This document shows, piece by piece, positions 49,244 to 58,574 of a DNA stretch of 64,000 nucleotides. Both the position numbers and the translations under genes were made by a program. The notes under the pieces were generated by a model. The model was not told where the DNA came from and did not search any database. It saw nothing but the letters and a program-made list of their open reading frames with translations. How positions within the stretch are numbered: position 1 is the first letter of the stretch; every line of letters begins with the position of its first letter. This stretch comes from Chryseomicrobium palamuruense (GTDB lineage Bacteria > Bacillota > Bacilli > Bacillales_A > Planococcaceae), in contig NZ_JBHSEF010000008.1 of assembly GCF_042649045.1 (NCBI RefSeq), positions 117,150 to 181,149 on the forward strand, in the 5' to 3' direction.

Positions 49244-51091
49244 ATGACTAATACTCGTCAAGATTTACGTAATATCGCTATTATTGCTCACGTTGACCAT
49301 GGTAAAACAACGTTAGTAGACCAATTGTTAAAACAATCAGGTACGTTTCGTTCAAATGAACATGTGGAAGAGCGTGCAATGGACTCAAATGACATCGAGA
49401 GAGAGCGCGGAATTACGATTTTAGCTAAAAATACCGCGATTCAGTATAAAGATACGAAAATTAACATTCTAGATACACCTGGTCACGCTGACTTTGGTGG
49501 AGAAGTAGAACGTATCATGAAAATGGTAGATGGTGTTCTATTAATTGTTGATGCATACGAAGGTTGTATGCCACAAACACGTTTCGTATTGAAAAAAGCT
49601 TTAGAACAAAACCTACAGCCTATCGTTGTTGTTAATAAAATTGACCGTGATTTCGCGCGTCCTGAAGAAGTAGTTGACGAAGTTCTTGAATTATTTATTG
49701 AACTTGATGCGAACGATGACCAATTAGAATTCCCTGTTATCTATGCATCTGGAATCAACGGTACAGCTAGTCTTTCTTCTGACCCTGCAGATCAAGAAGA
49801 AAACATGCAGGTCATCTATGACGCTATTGTAGAAAAAATCCCAGCACCAATCGATAACAGCGACGAAGGACTTCAGTTCCAAGTTGCTTTACTTGATTAT
49901 AATGATTACGTGGGGCGTATTGGTATCGGACGTGTGTTCCGTGGAACGATGACAGTGGGTCAACAAGTTTCACTTATGAAACTTGATGGCACGGTGAAGA
50001 ATTTCCGAGTAACCAAAATGTTTGGTTTCATGGGTCTTAAACGTATTGAAATCCAAGAAGCGAAAGCTGGAGATTTGATTGCAGTTTCAGGAATGGAAGA
50101 CATTAACGTAGGAGAAACCGTGTGTCCAATCGAACATCCGGAGGCATTGCCAATTCTTCGTATTGATGAGCCAACTCTTCAAATGACGTTCCTAGTGAAC
50201 AATAGTCCATTTGCAGGCCGCGAAGGGAAATGGGTAACTGCTCGTAAGATTGAAGAGCGTCTTCTTGCACAACTTGAAACAGATGTTTCTTTACGTGTAG
50301 AAGAGACAGACTCTCCAGACGCATGGGTCGTTTCAGGACGCGGAGAGCTTCACTTATCCATCTTGATTGAGAACATGCGCCGTGAAGGATTTGAAATCCA
50401 AGTTTCAAAACCAGAAGTTATCGTTCGTTTGATTGACGGCGTTCGTATGGAGCCAGTTGAACGTGTACAAATTGATATTCCAGAAGAACATACAGGTTCA
50501 ATTATTGAATCGATGGGTGAGCGTAAAGGTGAAATGCTCGATATGGTTAACAATGGATCAGGTCAAGTGCGTTTGATCTTCATGGTACCTGCTCGTGGAT
50601 TGATTGGGTACACAACTGATTTCCTTACACTGACACGTGGATACGGAATCATCAACCACACATTCGATAGCTACCAGCCAATGGCTTCAGGTCGTGTAGG
50701 TGGACGTTCGAAAGGTGTTCTTGTTTCTATGGAGACAGGAAAAGCTTCAGAATATGGAATTCTAGGTGTAGAAGACCGTGGTACCATCTTTGTTGAGCCA
50801 GGTACAGACATTTATGAAGGGATGATTGTTGGGGAGCACACGCGTGACAACGACTTAACTGTTAACATCACGAAAGTGAAAGCTGCGAACAACATTCGTT
50901 CAGCCAATAAAGAAGCTACAACAACGCGTAAAAAGCCACGTATCATGACTCTTGAAGAAGCTCTTGAATACTTAAATGACGATGAGTACTGTGAAATCAC
51001 ACCTCAATCGATCCGTTTACGTAAAAAGCTACTTGATAAGAATGAACGTGAGCGCATTGCAAAGAAACAAAAGTACGCTGAGCAATCCTAG
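49244..51091 (+). CDS. typA: Ribosome-associated GTPase TypA/BipA
   Basis: The 615-residue translational GTPase has P-loop AHVDHGKTTL, switch-I ERERGITI, DTPGHADFGGEVER, NKIDRDFARPEE and a SAL-type G5. The BipA-specific C-terminal domain includes GYTTDFLTLTRGYGIINH and GRSKGVLVSMETG. It binds the 70S ribosome and helps ribosome assembly or stress adaptation. AATATGGAGTGG precedes the ATG. ylaH follows at 15 bases, so they are co-transcribed (B. subtilis ylaG-ylaH). Confidence 0.97.
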   Translation: MTNTRQDLRNIAIIAHVDHGKTTLVDQLLKQSGTFRSNEHVEERAMDSNDIERERGITILAKNTAIQYKDTKINILDTPGHADFGGEVERIMKMVDGVLLIVDAYEGCMPQTRFVLKKALEQNLQPIVVVNKIDRDFARPEEVVDEVLELFIELDANDDQLEFPVIYASGINGTASLSSDPADQEENMQVIYDAIVEKIPAPIDNSDEGLQFQVALLDYNDYVGRIGIGRVFRGTMTVGQQVSLMKLDGTVKNFRVTKMFGFMGLKRIEIQEAKAGDLIAVSGMEDINVGETVCPIEHPEALPILRIDEPTLQMTFLVNNSPFAGREGKWVTARKIEERLLAQLETDVSLRVEETDSPDAWVVSGRGELHLSILIENMRREGFEIQVSKPEVIVRLIDGVRMEPVERVQIDIPEEHTGSIIESMGERKGEMLDMVNNGSGQVRLIFMVPARGLIGYTTDFLTLTRGYGIINHTFDSYQPMASGRVGGRSKGVLVSMETGKASEYGILGVEDRGTIFVEPGTDIYEGMIVGEHTRDNDLTVNITKVKAANNIRSANKEATTTRKKPRIMTLEEALEYLNDDEYCEITPQSIRLRKKLLDKNERERIAKKQKYAEQS

Positions 51092-51106
51092 AAAGGAGTG
51101 ACTCCT

Positions 51107-51430
51107 GTGGAAGAACAAGAATTTGTCTTTGGCCGGATGTCCGCACTTTCCCGGTTTATCTATGAGCAGATGCCCAATTTTGATGTTGCAGGATATGTTT
51201 TGTTTCTCATCATATTTGCATTGTCCGTGCTCGTATACAAACTTGGGTTTGCCAAACGTTTACGTTTAGGTCAAAACATTGTGATTTACTTGTTTTTGTT
51301 CATCGGTTGTTTAGTTCTCACATTTTTGGCATTTTTCTTGCCAATTGTAGAAGGGCTGATCGTCGCCGCTATGATTTTAATTATTTATAAAGTGCGTATG
51401 CGTCTTGAGAAACGAGGCAGTGCGGCATAA
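51107..51430 (+). CDS. YlaH-like membrane protein
   Basis: The 107-residue protein has three hydrophobic helices (about 24-45, 58-80 and 82-96) and a basic end VRMRLEKRG. The order typA-ylaH-ylaI matches B. subtilis, as does the MSALSRFIYEQMPNFDVAGY start region. I choose GTG 51107 because AAAGGAG lies eight bases upstream; the earlier in-frame GTG at 51098 overlaps that site. Function unknown. Confidence 0.85.
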   Translation: MEEQEFVFGRMSALSRFIYEQMPNFDVAGYVLFLIIFALSVLVYKLGFAKRLRLGQNIVIYLFLFIGCLVLTFLAFFLPIVEGLIVAAMILIIYKVRMRLEKRGSAA

Positions 51431-51432
51431 AG

Positions 51433-51464
51433 AAATCCCAAGAGACTCGGTCTCTTGGGATTTT
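51433..51464. terminator. Bidirectional terminator, ylaH / ylaI
   Basis: A perfect 14-bp stem (AAATCCCAAGAGAC at 51433-51446 with GTCTCTTGGGATTT at 51450-51463) closes a three-base loop. Confidence 0.9.
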
Positions 51465-51668
51465 TTAAAACTCTGATTCAGCTGGATGCGAACTTCTATA
51501 AAAGTGAAAATTTCCTGTGGCAAGTCGTGCTTCTGTACGTTCTCTAATACGTTCCGAACATGTCGGGCACATGTACGTATGAATGGGCCGATTGCGAAGC
51601 TTTTTGGCAAGCGGCAAGTTATCATCTAGGCGTCCTATCTCATCACAAATCACACATTTTACTCTCAT
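51465..51668 (-). CDS. Small zinc-ribbon protein YlaI (DUF2197)
   Basis: The 67-residue protein has CxxC pairs VKCVICDE and YMCPTCSE that should bind one zinc ion, followed by a basic helix RIRERTEARLATGNF. The pattern and position match B. subtilis YlaI. Function unknown. It starts one base after the YlaL-like gene, so the two are co-transcribed. Confidence 0.85.
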   Translation of the reverse strand: MRVKCVICDEIGRLDDNLPLAKKLRNRPIHTYMCPTCSERIRERTEARLATGNFHFYRSSHPAESEF

Positions 51669-51669
51669 A

Positions 51670-52164
51670 TCATTCTACCCGGAATGCACGGACGTGTTTT
51701 AATGGAGCAGTTAAATTGCTCCCATCTTTATGAAGCAGATAAACAGGCCCGTCTTCTTTTAGTGGTTTTCCTTTTTCACTGAATTGAACAAGGAGAGAAG
51801 CTATCTCACTAAGTGGATAGCGAACTTCCTCTTCTCCTTCGACGACTAAATAAGTTGCTGAAGATAGGGGCTCTGCATTTTGGATGAATGGTTGAATGGC
51901 CATCGCATATGAGTTTGTTAAGAGTTTCGTCCGCTCATATTTTTTTTCGGATTTGAGTGTCGGAGGAAACACAGCGCCTTCGGTGATTTCGCGTGACCAT
52001 TGCTTAGAAGTCACGTCTGTATACTCCTCTTCTGCATTCACTTCTTTATATTGTTCGCTGAAAAATTCATCTAAATCTACTTTGCGATCATCAAAAATCC
52101 ATACTGTTGGATCAATTGTGATTGGAAATTTAACGTTACCTTTTACCGGAATAATCATTTCCAT
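51670..52164 (-). CDS. YlaL-like hypothetical protein
   Basis: The 164-residue soluble protein begins MEMIIPVKGNVKFPITIDPT and continues VWIFDDRKVDLDEFF. This N-terminal pattern and the position near ylaI and ylaN suggest B. subtilis YlaL. No motif of known function is visible. I start at ATG 52162-52164, six bases after GGAGGGT; the ATG five codons upstream is part of that site. First gene of a two-gene unit with ylaI; phoH-like ylaK and ylaJ are absent between them. Confidence 0.7.
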   Translation of the reverse strand: MEMIIPVKGNVKFPITIDPTVWIFDDRKVDLDEFFSEQYKEVNAEEEYTDVTSKQWSREITEGAVFPPTLKSEKKYERTKLLTNSYAMAIQPFIQNAEPLSSATYLVVEGEEEVRYPLSEIASLLVQFSEKGKPLKEDGPVYLLHKDGSNLTAPLKHVRAFRVE

Positions 52165-52256
52165 TTTAATACCCTCCAAATTTCATGTCTTTTGTAAGTA
52201 TACCTTGAAAAAGAGATGTGACAAAGTATTTTTCCTTCCAAGCAACTTATCCTTAC

Positions 52257-52285
52257 TTGCAATTTTACTGCTAGAAAGATACACT
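52257..52285 (+). promoter_or_regulatory. ylaN promoter
   Basis: TTGCAA (52257-52262) and TACACT (52280-52285) are 17 bases apart, about 40 bases before the start codon. Confidence 0.55.
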
Positions 52286-52328
52286 TTAATAAGTTAAACT
52301 AGAAATTTTATGATGGGGGCGTCCTCAT

Positions 52329-52613
52329 ATGGATATACAAATGGAGCAATCATATCGTGAAAAAGCACTCGAACTTTTACAAGGTGACGCGGATAAAATT
52401 GCTCAATTGATTCGAGTACAGCTGGACAATTTAACGATGCCACAATGTCCTCTCTATGAAGAGGTTTTAGATACCCAAATGTTTGGGTTATCCAGAGAAA
52501 TTGATTTTGCCGTAAAACTCGGCTTAATTCAACGTGAAGAAGGAAAAGTCATTCTCGATTGCCTTGAGAAAGAAATGTCACTGCTTCATGAAACGTATAC
52601 GGATCGTAAATGA
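52329..52613 (+). CDS. ylaN: YlaN (UPF0358), Fur-interacting protein family
   Basis: The 94-residue helical protein closely matches YlaN: IRVQLDNLTMPQCPLYEEVL, DTQMFGLSREIDFAVKLGL and LEKEMSLLHETY. In B. subtilis and S. aureus YlaN binds iron and the repressor Fur and is needed for growth when iron is scarce. The ATG at 52329 follows TGGGGGCG at some distance. It lies upstream of ftsW as in B. subtilis and has a terminator. Confidence 0.92.
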   Translation: MDIQMEQSYREKALELLQGDADKIAQLIRVQLDNLTMPQCPLYEEVLDTQMFGLSREIDFAVKLGLIQREEGKVILDCLEKEMSLLHETYTDRK

Positions 52614-52640
52614 ACTCAAACACCATTGTTTGAGTTTTTT
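52613..52640 (+). terminator. Terminator of ylaN
   Basis: AACTCAAACA (52613-52622) pairs perfectly with TGTTTGAGTT (52627-52636), followed by TTTT. Confidence 0.88.
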
Positions 52641-52693
52641 TACTATGCAAAACCTTACCCATACTACTCAATCCAACAAGATAAGGTGAATAA

Positions 52694-53863
52694 ATGATGA
52701 AAACTTATTTGAAACGATATTTTGCGAATGCCGATTTTTCAATCGCATTTGTCTACATACTTCTCTGTGCATTTGGCCTCGTGATGATCTATAGCTCTTC
52801 TTATTTTTGGGCTGTCGACCGGTATGATCGAAGTCCAGATTTTTTCTATCAGCAGCAAAAAATGAATTTATTTATCGCAGTTCCTGTGTTCTTTCTAATG
52901 TCCCTTTTTCCATATAAACATTACAAGAATAAATGGATGATGCTGTTGATGTTGACTGTGATGTTTTCGCTACTGGTTCTCGTTCATTTGATTGGAAGTG
53001 GTGGAGCGAGTGGGTCGCAGAGTTGGCTATATCTCGGACCGTTGAATTTACAGCCTTCTGAAGTCGCTAAGATTGTTCTGATACTTTATTTTTCTGGCTT
53101 GTTCGCTAAAAAAATTCAAAAAGGGACGTTAAACAGTTTAAAAGATTCCATTTATCCTCCGATTATTGTGATGGCACTCGCTGTGATGTCCATTATGTTA
53201 GAGACGGATGTTGGGAATTCTATCATTATCATTTTCACTTGTATTACAGTGATTATTGCCAGTGGAGTTCGTTTTAATGTGTTCTCAAAATTACTCGGAC
53301 TAATAATTGGCGCTTTTCTGATAATTGGTGTTTTGCTATACTTCTTTAAAGATACTATCATTACTGAAAGACGAATGGGCCGATTAGAAGCATTCTTGAA
53401 CCCTTTTGCATATGAAGATACGTTTGGGTATCAGATTGTCAATGGGTACCTCGCGATTGGTTCTGGAGGGTTAACGGGTCTTGGACTTGGGAACTCGAAT
53501 CAAAAATATGGGTATCTTCCTGAACCGCATACGGACTTTATTATGGCTGTGATTGCAGAAGAACTTGGCATCATCGGTGTAGTTATCATCCTTCTCGGTA
53601 TCTTCTTCCTTGTCTTTAAAGGGTTACACATTGCGCTAACTGGAAAAGATCCTCACGGAAGAATGATTGCTGCAGGGATAGCATCCATTTTTGGATTCCA
53701 GACATTTGTGAATCTTGGAGGTATGCTGGGTATTATTCCACTTACTGGGGTACCATTGCCATTCATCTCCTATGGAGGTACTGCTTTGATTCTCTTCTCT
53801 GCATCACTCGGTATTTTAATGAATGTATCAATGTTTGCAAAATATGAGAAATATAAAAATTGA
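52694..53863 (+). CDS. ftsW: Cell-division peptidoglycan polymerase FtsW
   Basis: The 389-residue SEDS protein has about ten helices and the family motifs GSQSWLYLGPLNLQPSEVAKI, the catalytic-Asp region LPEPHTDFIMAVIAEELG and GVPLPFISYGGTAL near the C terminus. FtsW polymerises septal glycan from lipid II with a class-B penicillin-binding protein. RodA is similar, but position between ylaN and pycA is that of B. subtilis ftsW. Two adjacent ATG codons (52694, 52697) follow AAGGTGAA. Confidence 0.92.
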   Translation: MMKTYLKRYFANADFSIAFVYILLCAFGLVMIYSSSYFWAVDRYDRSPDFFYQQQKMNLFIAVPVFFLMSLFPYKHYKNKWMMLLMLTVMFSLLVLVHLIGSGGASGSQSWLYLGPLNLQPSEVAKIVLILYFSGLFAKKIQKGTLNSLKDSIYPPIIVMALAVMSIMLETDVGNSIIIIFTCITVIIASGVRFNVFSKLLGLIIGAFLIIGVLLYFFKDTIITERRMGRLEAFLNPFAYEDTFGYQIVNGYLAIGSGGLTGLGLGNSNQKYGYLPEPHTDFIMAVIAEELGIIGVVIILLGIFFLVFKGLHIALTGKDPHGRMIAAGIASIFGFQTFVNLGGMLGIIPLTGVPLPFISYGGTALILFSASLGILMNVSMFAKYEKYKN

Positions 53864-53884
53864 ATGTTGAGGTGGCGATGAAAA

Positions 53885-56800
53885 GTGGAGAATATTAATA
53901 AGATTTTAGTAGCTAACCGTGGAGAAATTGCTATTCGTATTTTTAGAGCTTGTACAGAACTTGGGATTCGAACCGTTGCCATCTACTCCCGTGAAGATAG
54001 TGGATCTTTTCATCGTTTTAAATCGGATGAGTCGTATCTTGTTGGGGAAGGCAAGAAGCCGATTGATGCTTATCTAGATATTGAACATATTATTCAAATT
54101 GCAAAAGATTCAAATACCGACGCTATCCATCCAGGGTATGGTTTTTTATCAGAAAACGTCGAGTTTGCTCGTCGTTGTGAAGAAGAAGGTATTATATTCA
54201 TTGGACCTACTTCCAAACATCTCGATATGTTTGGTGACAAAGTAAAAGCACGTGACCAAGCCATTTCTGCAGGAATACCTGTAATTCCAGGTAGTGATGG
54301 ACCCATAGGTTCTTTAGAAGAGTTACAAGCTTTTGGAGTTACATATGGCTATCCACTGATGATTAAAGCATCATTGGGGGGAGGCGGACGCGGAATGCGT
54401 GTCGTGCCTACAAAAGACGATTTACAAGAAGCATATGACCGAGCAAAGTCTGAAGCGAAAGCAGCGTTTGGTTCAGACGAAGTATATGTCGAAAAATTTG
54501 TCGACAAGCCGAAACACATTGAAGTACAAATTCTTGGAGACACACATGGCAACCTTATTCATTTATATGAACGAGATTGTTCGATACAGCGTCGTCACCA
54601 AAAAGTCGTTGAGATTGCACCTTCGAACTCTTTAAGTAAAGAACTGCGTGATGAGATTTGTGATGCAGCAGTGAGATTAATGAATAATGTTAGCTACGTC
54701 AATGCGGGGACAGTAGAATTTCTAGTAACAGATGACGAGTTTTACTTTATTGAAGTCAATCCGCGTATTCAAGTTGAGCATACCATTACAGAAATGATTA
54801 CAGGCGTGGATATAGTGCATGCACAAATTCGCATTGCTTGTGGTCTTAGTCTAACAAGCGAAGAAATGGGCATTCCTGCTCAAGATGCGATTCCTTTATT
54901 TGGTTATGCGATACAATCACGTGTCACAACAGAAGATCCTTTGAACCAATTTATGCCAGATACAGGTAAATTAATGGTTTATCGTTCTGGTGGGGGATTT
55001 GGTGTACGTCTAGATGCAGGTAACGGCTTCCAAGGTGCCGTGATCACACCTTACTATGATTCTCTTCTTGTAAAAGTATCAACTTGGGGTATGACGTTTA
55101 AAGAAGCGGCTTCTAAAATGGATCGTAACCTTCAAGAATTCCGTATTCGTGGAATTAAAACGAATATTCCGTTCTTAGAGAACGTCGTCAAACATCCAAA
55201 CTTTTTAGAAGGAAAGTTTAATACCAGCTTTATTGATACCACACCGGAATTGTTCTTATTCCCATCACGACAAGACCGCGGCACAAAATTATTGACGTAT
55301 ATCGGGAATATTACCATCAACGGCTTCCCAGGAATTGAACGTAAGCCAAAACCGCTGTTTCATATTCCGAAACGTTCTGACATCCTGACAGACATATCCA
55401 CCCTTCAAGGGACGAAACAGCTTCTTGATACAGAAGGTGCAGATGCTGTCGTAAAATGGATTAAAGAACAAAAAGATGTGTTGATCACAGATACAACTTT
55501 CCGAGATGCTCATCAGTCCTTATTAGCGACGCGTGTGCGTTCTTACGATATGTACCAAATTGCGAATCAAACGGCTCATGACCTACGAGATGCCTTTTCA
55601 CTTGAAATGTGGGGTGGGGCGACATTTGATGTAGCCTACCGATTCTTGAAAGAAGATCCATGGGATCGTTTACTCACACTTCGTGAGCAAATTCCAAATG
55701 TGATGTTCCAAATGCTTCTTCGTGGAGCAAATGCGGTAGGTTATAAAAACTATCCTGACAATGTCATTCGGGAGTTCGTTCAAAAATCTGCAGATGCTGG
55801 AATTGACGTTTTCCGTATCTTCGATAGCTTGAACTGGATCAAAGGAATGGAAGTCGCCATTGATGCAACGCGTCAAGCTGGGAAAATTGCAGAAGCAGCC
55901 ATCTGTTATACAGGTGACATTTTAGATGCTAGTCGCCAGAAGTATACGACGCAGTACTATAAAGATATGGCAAAAGAGCTGGAAGCTGCAGGTGCCCATA
56001 TACTCGCGATTAAAGATATGGCAGGGCTGTTAAAACCTGAAGCCGCCTACCGTTTGATTAGTGAGCTAAAAGAAACGACTGACCTGCCGATCCACCTTCA
56101 TACGCATGATACAAGTGGAAACGGAATCTTCCAATATGCTCGTGCCATCGAAGCGGGAGTAGATATTGTAGATACAGCACTCGGTTCAATGTCTGGGTTA
56201 ACTTCTCAACCATCTGCGAGTTCCCTTGCATACGCACTAAAAGGAACCAATCGTGAACTATTAACAGATGTTAAAGAGCTCGAACCCCTATCTCAATATT
56301 GGGAAGAAGTTCGTAAATACTATAGTGTCTTTGAAAGCGGTATGAAGAGTCCCCACTCGGAGATTTATGTCCATGAAATGCCAGGTGGACAATATAGTAA
56401 TCTTCAACAACAAGCAAAAGCAGTGGGTCTTGGTGAGCGCTGGGAAGAAGTGAAAGAAATGTATTCCCGCGTGAATTTGCTATTTGGCGATGTCGTCAAA
56501 GTAACCCCATCTTCTAAAGTAGTAGGGGACATGGCTTTGTTTATGGTTCAAAATGATTTGGATGAAGATTCAGTGCTCGTGAAAGGACAGTCGATAGATT
56601 TCCCTGATAGTGTTATTGAATTCTTTGAAGGATACATTGGCCAGCCGTACGGAGGATTCCCAGAAGACCTTCAAAAAGTTGTATTGAAAGATCGTGAACC
56701 CATTACAGTTCGTCCGGGTGAACTCCTTGAGCCCGCTGATTTTGAAAATGTTCGAGAAGAGCTTTTCAACAAGCTAGGTAGACCTGTCAGTAGCCATGAA

Positions 56801-57325
56801 GTACTTGCACACTTACTGTATCCAAAAGTGTTTGAAGAATACCGTGCGACGGTTGATCAATTTGGAAATGTATCTGTACTTGATACACCGACGTTCCTAT
56901 ATGGAATGAAACTTGGCGAAGAAATTGAAGTGGATATCGAAAAAGGAAAAACGTTAATGGTCAAGCTGGTTTCCATTAGTGATGCGAACTTAGAAGGGCA
57001 ACGCACCATTTACTTTGAACTGAACGGACAGCCACGTGAGATCTATATTCAAGATATGAATGTTGAAGTTAGCCACGTTGCTAGACGCAAAGCAGAACCT
57101 GGAAATGAAGGTCATATCGCGGCGACGATGCCAGGAACGGTTCTAAAAGTAGCGATTTCCAAAGGTAGTAAAGTAAAACGTGGAGAACATCTACTTATCA
57201 CAGAAGCGATGAAGATGGAGACAACTGTACAAGCGCCGTTCAATGGAACAGTTCAAGAAATCCATGTGGTGGCTGGAGAAGCCATCTCACCAGGAGATCT
57301 CCTGATTGAAATTGAAAAAGGGTAA
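53885..57325 (+). CDS. pycA: Pyruvate carboxylase
   Basis: The 1146-residue enzyme has a biotin carboxylase domain (about 1-455; ATP loop LGGGGRGMR, EVNPRIQVEHT), a carboxyltransferase barrel (about 530-800; TDTTFRDAHQSLLATR, LHTHDTSGNG), the PC tetramerisation region and a C-terminal biotinyl domain with biotin-Lys in EAMKMET. It converts pyruvate to oxaloacetate to refill the TCA cycle. The start is GTG 53885 with AGGTGG about 11 bases upstream. Homologues are allosteric, activated by acetyl-CoA, and linked to c-di-AMP directly or through DarB. It lies between ftsW and ctaA as in B. subtilis. Confidence 0.97.
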   Translation: MENINKILVANRGEIAIRIFRACTELGIRTVAIYSREDSGSFHRFKSDESYLVGEGKKPIDAYLDIEHIIQIAKDSNTDAIHPGYGFLSENVEFARRCEEEGIIFIGPTSKHLDMFGDKVKARDQAISAGIPVIPGSDGPIGSLEELQAFGVTYGYPLMIKASLGGGGRGMRVVPTKDDLQEAYDRAKSEAKAAFGSDEVYVEKFVDKPKHIEVQILGDTHGNLIHLYERDCSIQRRHQKVVEIAPSNSLSKELRDEICDAAVRLMNNVSYVNAGTVEFLVTDDEFYFIEVNPRIQVEHTITEMITGVDIVHAQIRIACGLSLTSEEMGIPAQDAIPLFGYAIQSRVTTEDPLNQFMPDTGKLMVYRSGGGFGVRLDAGNGFQGAVITPYYDSLLVKVSTWGMTFKEAASKMDRNLQEFRIRGIKTNIPFLENVVKHPNFLEGKFNTSFIDTTPELFLFPSRQDRGTKLLTYIGNITINGFPGIERKPKPLFHIPKRSDILTDISTLQGTKQLLDTEGADAVVKWIKEQKDVLITDTTFRDAHQSLLATRVRSYDMYQIANQTAHDLRDAFSLEMWGGATFDVAYRFLKEDPWDRLLTLREQIPNVMFQMLLRGANAVGYKNYPDNVIREFVQKSADAGIDVFRIFDSLNWIKGMEVAIDATRQAGKIAEAAICYTGDILDASRQKYTTQYYKDMAKELEAAGAHILAIKDMAGLLKPEAAYRLISELKETTDLPIHLHTHDTSGNGIFQYARAIEAGVDIVDTALGSMSGLTSQPSASSLAYALKGTNRELLTDVKELEPLSQYWEEVRKYYSVFESGMKSPHSEIYVHEMPGGQYSNLQQQAKAVGLGERWEEVKEMYSRVNLLFGDVVKVTPSSKVVGDMALFMVQNDLDEDSVLVKGQSIDFPDSVIEFFEGYIGQPYGGFPEDLQKVVLKDREPITVRPGELLEPADFENVREELFNKLGRPVSSHEVLAHLLYPKVFEEYRATVDQFGNVSVLDTPTFLYGMKLGEEIEVDIEKGKTLMVKLVSISDANLEGQRTIYFELNGQPREIYIQDMNVEVSHVARRKAEPGNEGHIAATMPGTVLKVAISKGSKVKRGEHLLITEAMKMETTVQAPFNGTVQEIHVVAGEAISPGDLLIEIEKG

Positions 57326-57330
57326 CAAAA

Positions 57331-57356
57331 AACGCCTCGCAGCTGCGGGGCGTTTA
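57331..57356. terminator. Bidirectional terminator, pycA / ctaA
   Basis: AAACGCCTCGCAG (57331-57343) and CTGCGGGGCGTTT (57344-57356) form a GC-rich hairpin with one wobble pair; the right arm includes the ctaA stop codon. Confidence 0.8.
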
Positions 57357-58271
57357 TCTTTTGTAATGAACTCGATTTCTTGAAACTAAAAGAATCATGT
57401 AACATAAAAGTCCAAAGAGTAATGTGATAAATAAGGAATGGAATAAAGCGACATACAAATTTAAACGTGTTAAGACAGACAACATTCCTGTCGTAGACTG
57501 TAGGGCAACAAGTGTAAAGGCGATAATCCATCCATAGTAGATGACCTTTTGTGATGTATACTCTTTGATGGCATGAATCATAATGTAGAGAATCCAGAAG
57601 AAAATTAGTGCAGCAGCTACGCGATGTCCCATTTGCACCCATTCATACATATTCGATGGAAGCACAAATTCATCGTTTCGACATAGCGGCCAATCGCGAC
57701 AGATGAGACTGGAATCTGTGTGACGTACGAGTGCGCCACTATAGATCACTACATAAGAGTATAGAGTGACACCAATTGTGTGGAATCGCATTTTTCGACC
57801 AATGGCGATTTTTTCTGTTTCAAATTTCTTATCTACTTCAAAGACAAGTAAGGTAAGGAGTAGCACAGCTGCAAACGAAATAAGTGAAATTCCGAAATGC
57901 AAGGCTAAGATGAAGTCTCCTTGACCCCAAAGTACTTGTGCAGCCCCAATTAGTGCTTGGACTACTAAAAAGAATACTGCCATCACGGCTAAAAATTTTG
58001 TTTCACGTACATGGCCAATTCTACGCCATGCCCAAATCGCTAGAACTAAAATAAAAAAACTAACACCCAGTGTTACTACACGGTGGGAGAATTCAATCAA
58101 CACTTCAGGGGTAATTTCTTTAGGAATTAAATTCCCATTGCAATCCGGCCAGTTCCGACCGCAACCAAGTCCACTATCTGTTTTCGTCACAAGAGCCCCA
58201 CCTAAAAGGATAAGAAGCATCCCTAAAGAAGCTAAAACAGAAACAACTTTTAATAGAGGATGTATTTTCAA
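57354..58271 (-). CDS. ctaA: Heme A synthase
   Basis: The 305-residue protein has eight membrane helices and matches B. subtilis CtaA: GGALVTKTDSGLGCGRNWPDC with the paired Cys37 and Cys44, IEFSHR with His63, LALHFGISLISFA, MGHRVAAAL and LFHSLFI; these histidines bind heme. It oxidises heme O to heme A. I start at TTG 58269-58271 because GAAGGTGA lies just upstream and the product then has the family length; an ATG 29 codons upstream has no ribosome binding site. Divergent from ctaB, as in B. subtilis. Confidence 0.93.
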   Translation of the reverse strand: MKIHPLLKVVSVLASLGMLLILLGGALVTKTDSGLGCGRNWPDCNGNLIPKEITPEVLIEFSHRVVTLGVSFFILVLAIWAWRRIGHVRETKFLAVMAVFFLVVQALIGAAQVLWGQGDFILALHFGISLISFAAVLLLTLLVFEVDKKFETEKIAIGRKMRFHTIGVTLYSYVVIYSGALVRHTDSSLICRDWPLCRNDEFVLPSNMYEWVQMGHRVAAALIFFWILYIMIHAIKEYTSQKVIYYGWIIAFTLVALQSTTGMLSVLTRLNLYVALFHSLFITLLFGLLCYMILLVSRNRVHYKR

Positions 58272-58574
58272 GCTGTCACCTTCATTTCTAGAACGTACTT
58301 TGCTCTTTGATAATAACGAAGATAGACCTAAAAAACAACGTGCAACAACAAGGGTCAAGCAATTGCCTCTTTTATTTCACAGTTTGTTCATAAATTCGTA
58401 CGCTTCCCTTCACAACTCGCTGCCAAAAATCTATTACTATTAAGTTGTTAAGGAAAAAATGACATTGTAGGCCGTTAATTGCGAAATAATCGGAACTAAA
58501 CTAGAAATTGAAGCTGTTTTTAGTTATAGTTAATAGTAGCAGATTATGCTTACTTTGATGAAAGGAGGCGCAAC
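58272..58574. promoter_or_regulatory. Divergent ctaA/ctaB control region
   Basis: This 303-base gene-free stretch separates ctaA and ctaB. I see AT-rich sequence and weak -10-like hexamers before ctaB (around 58540) but no consensus promoter, riboswitch or strong hairpin. In B. subtilis this region binds ResD; no clear site is recognised here. Confidence 0.5.
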
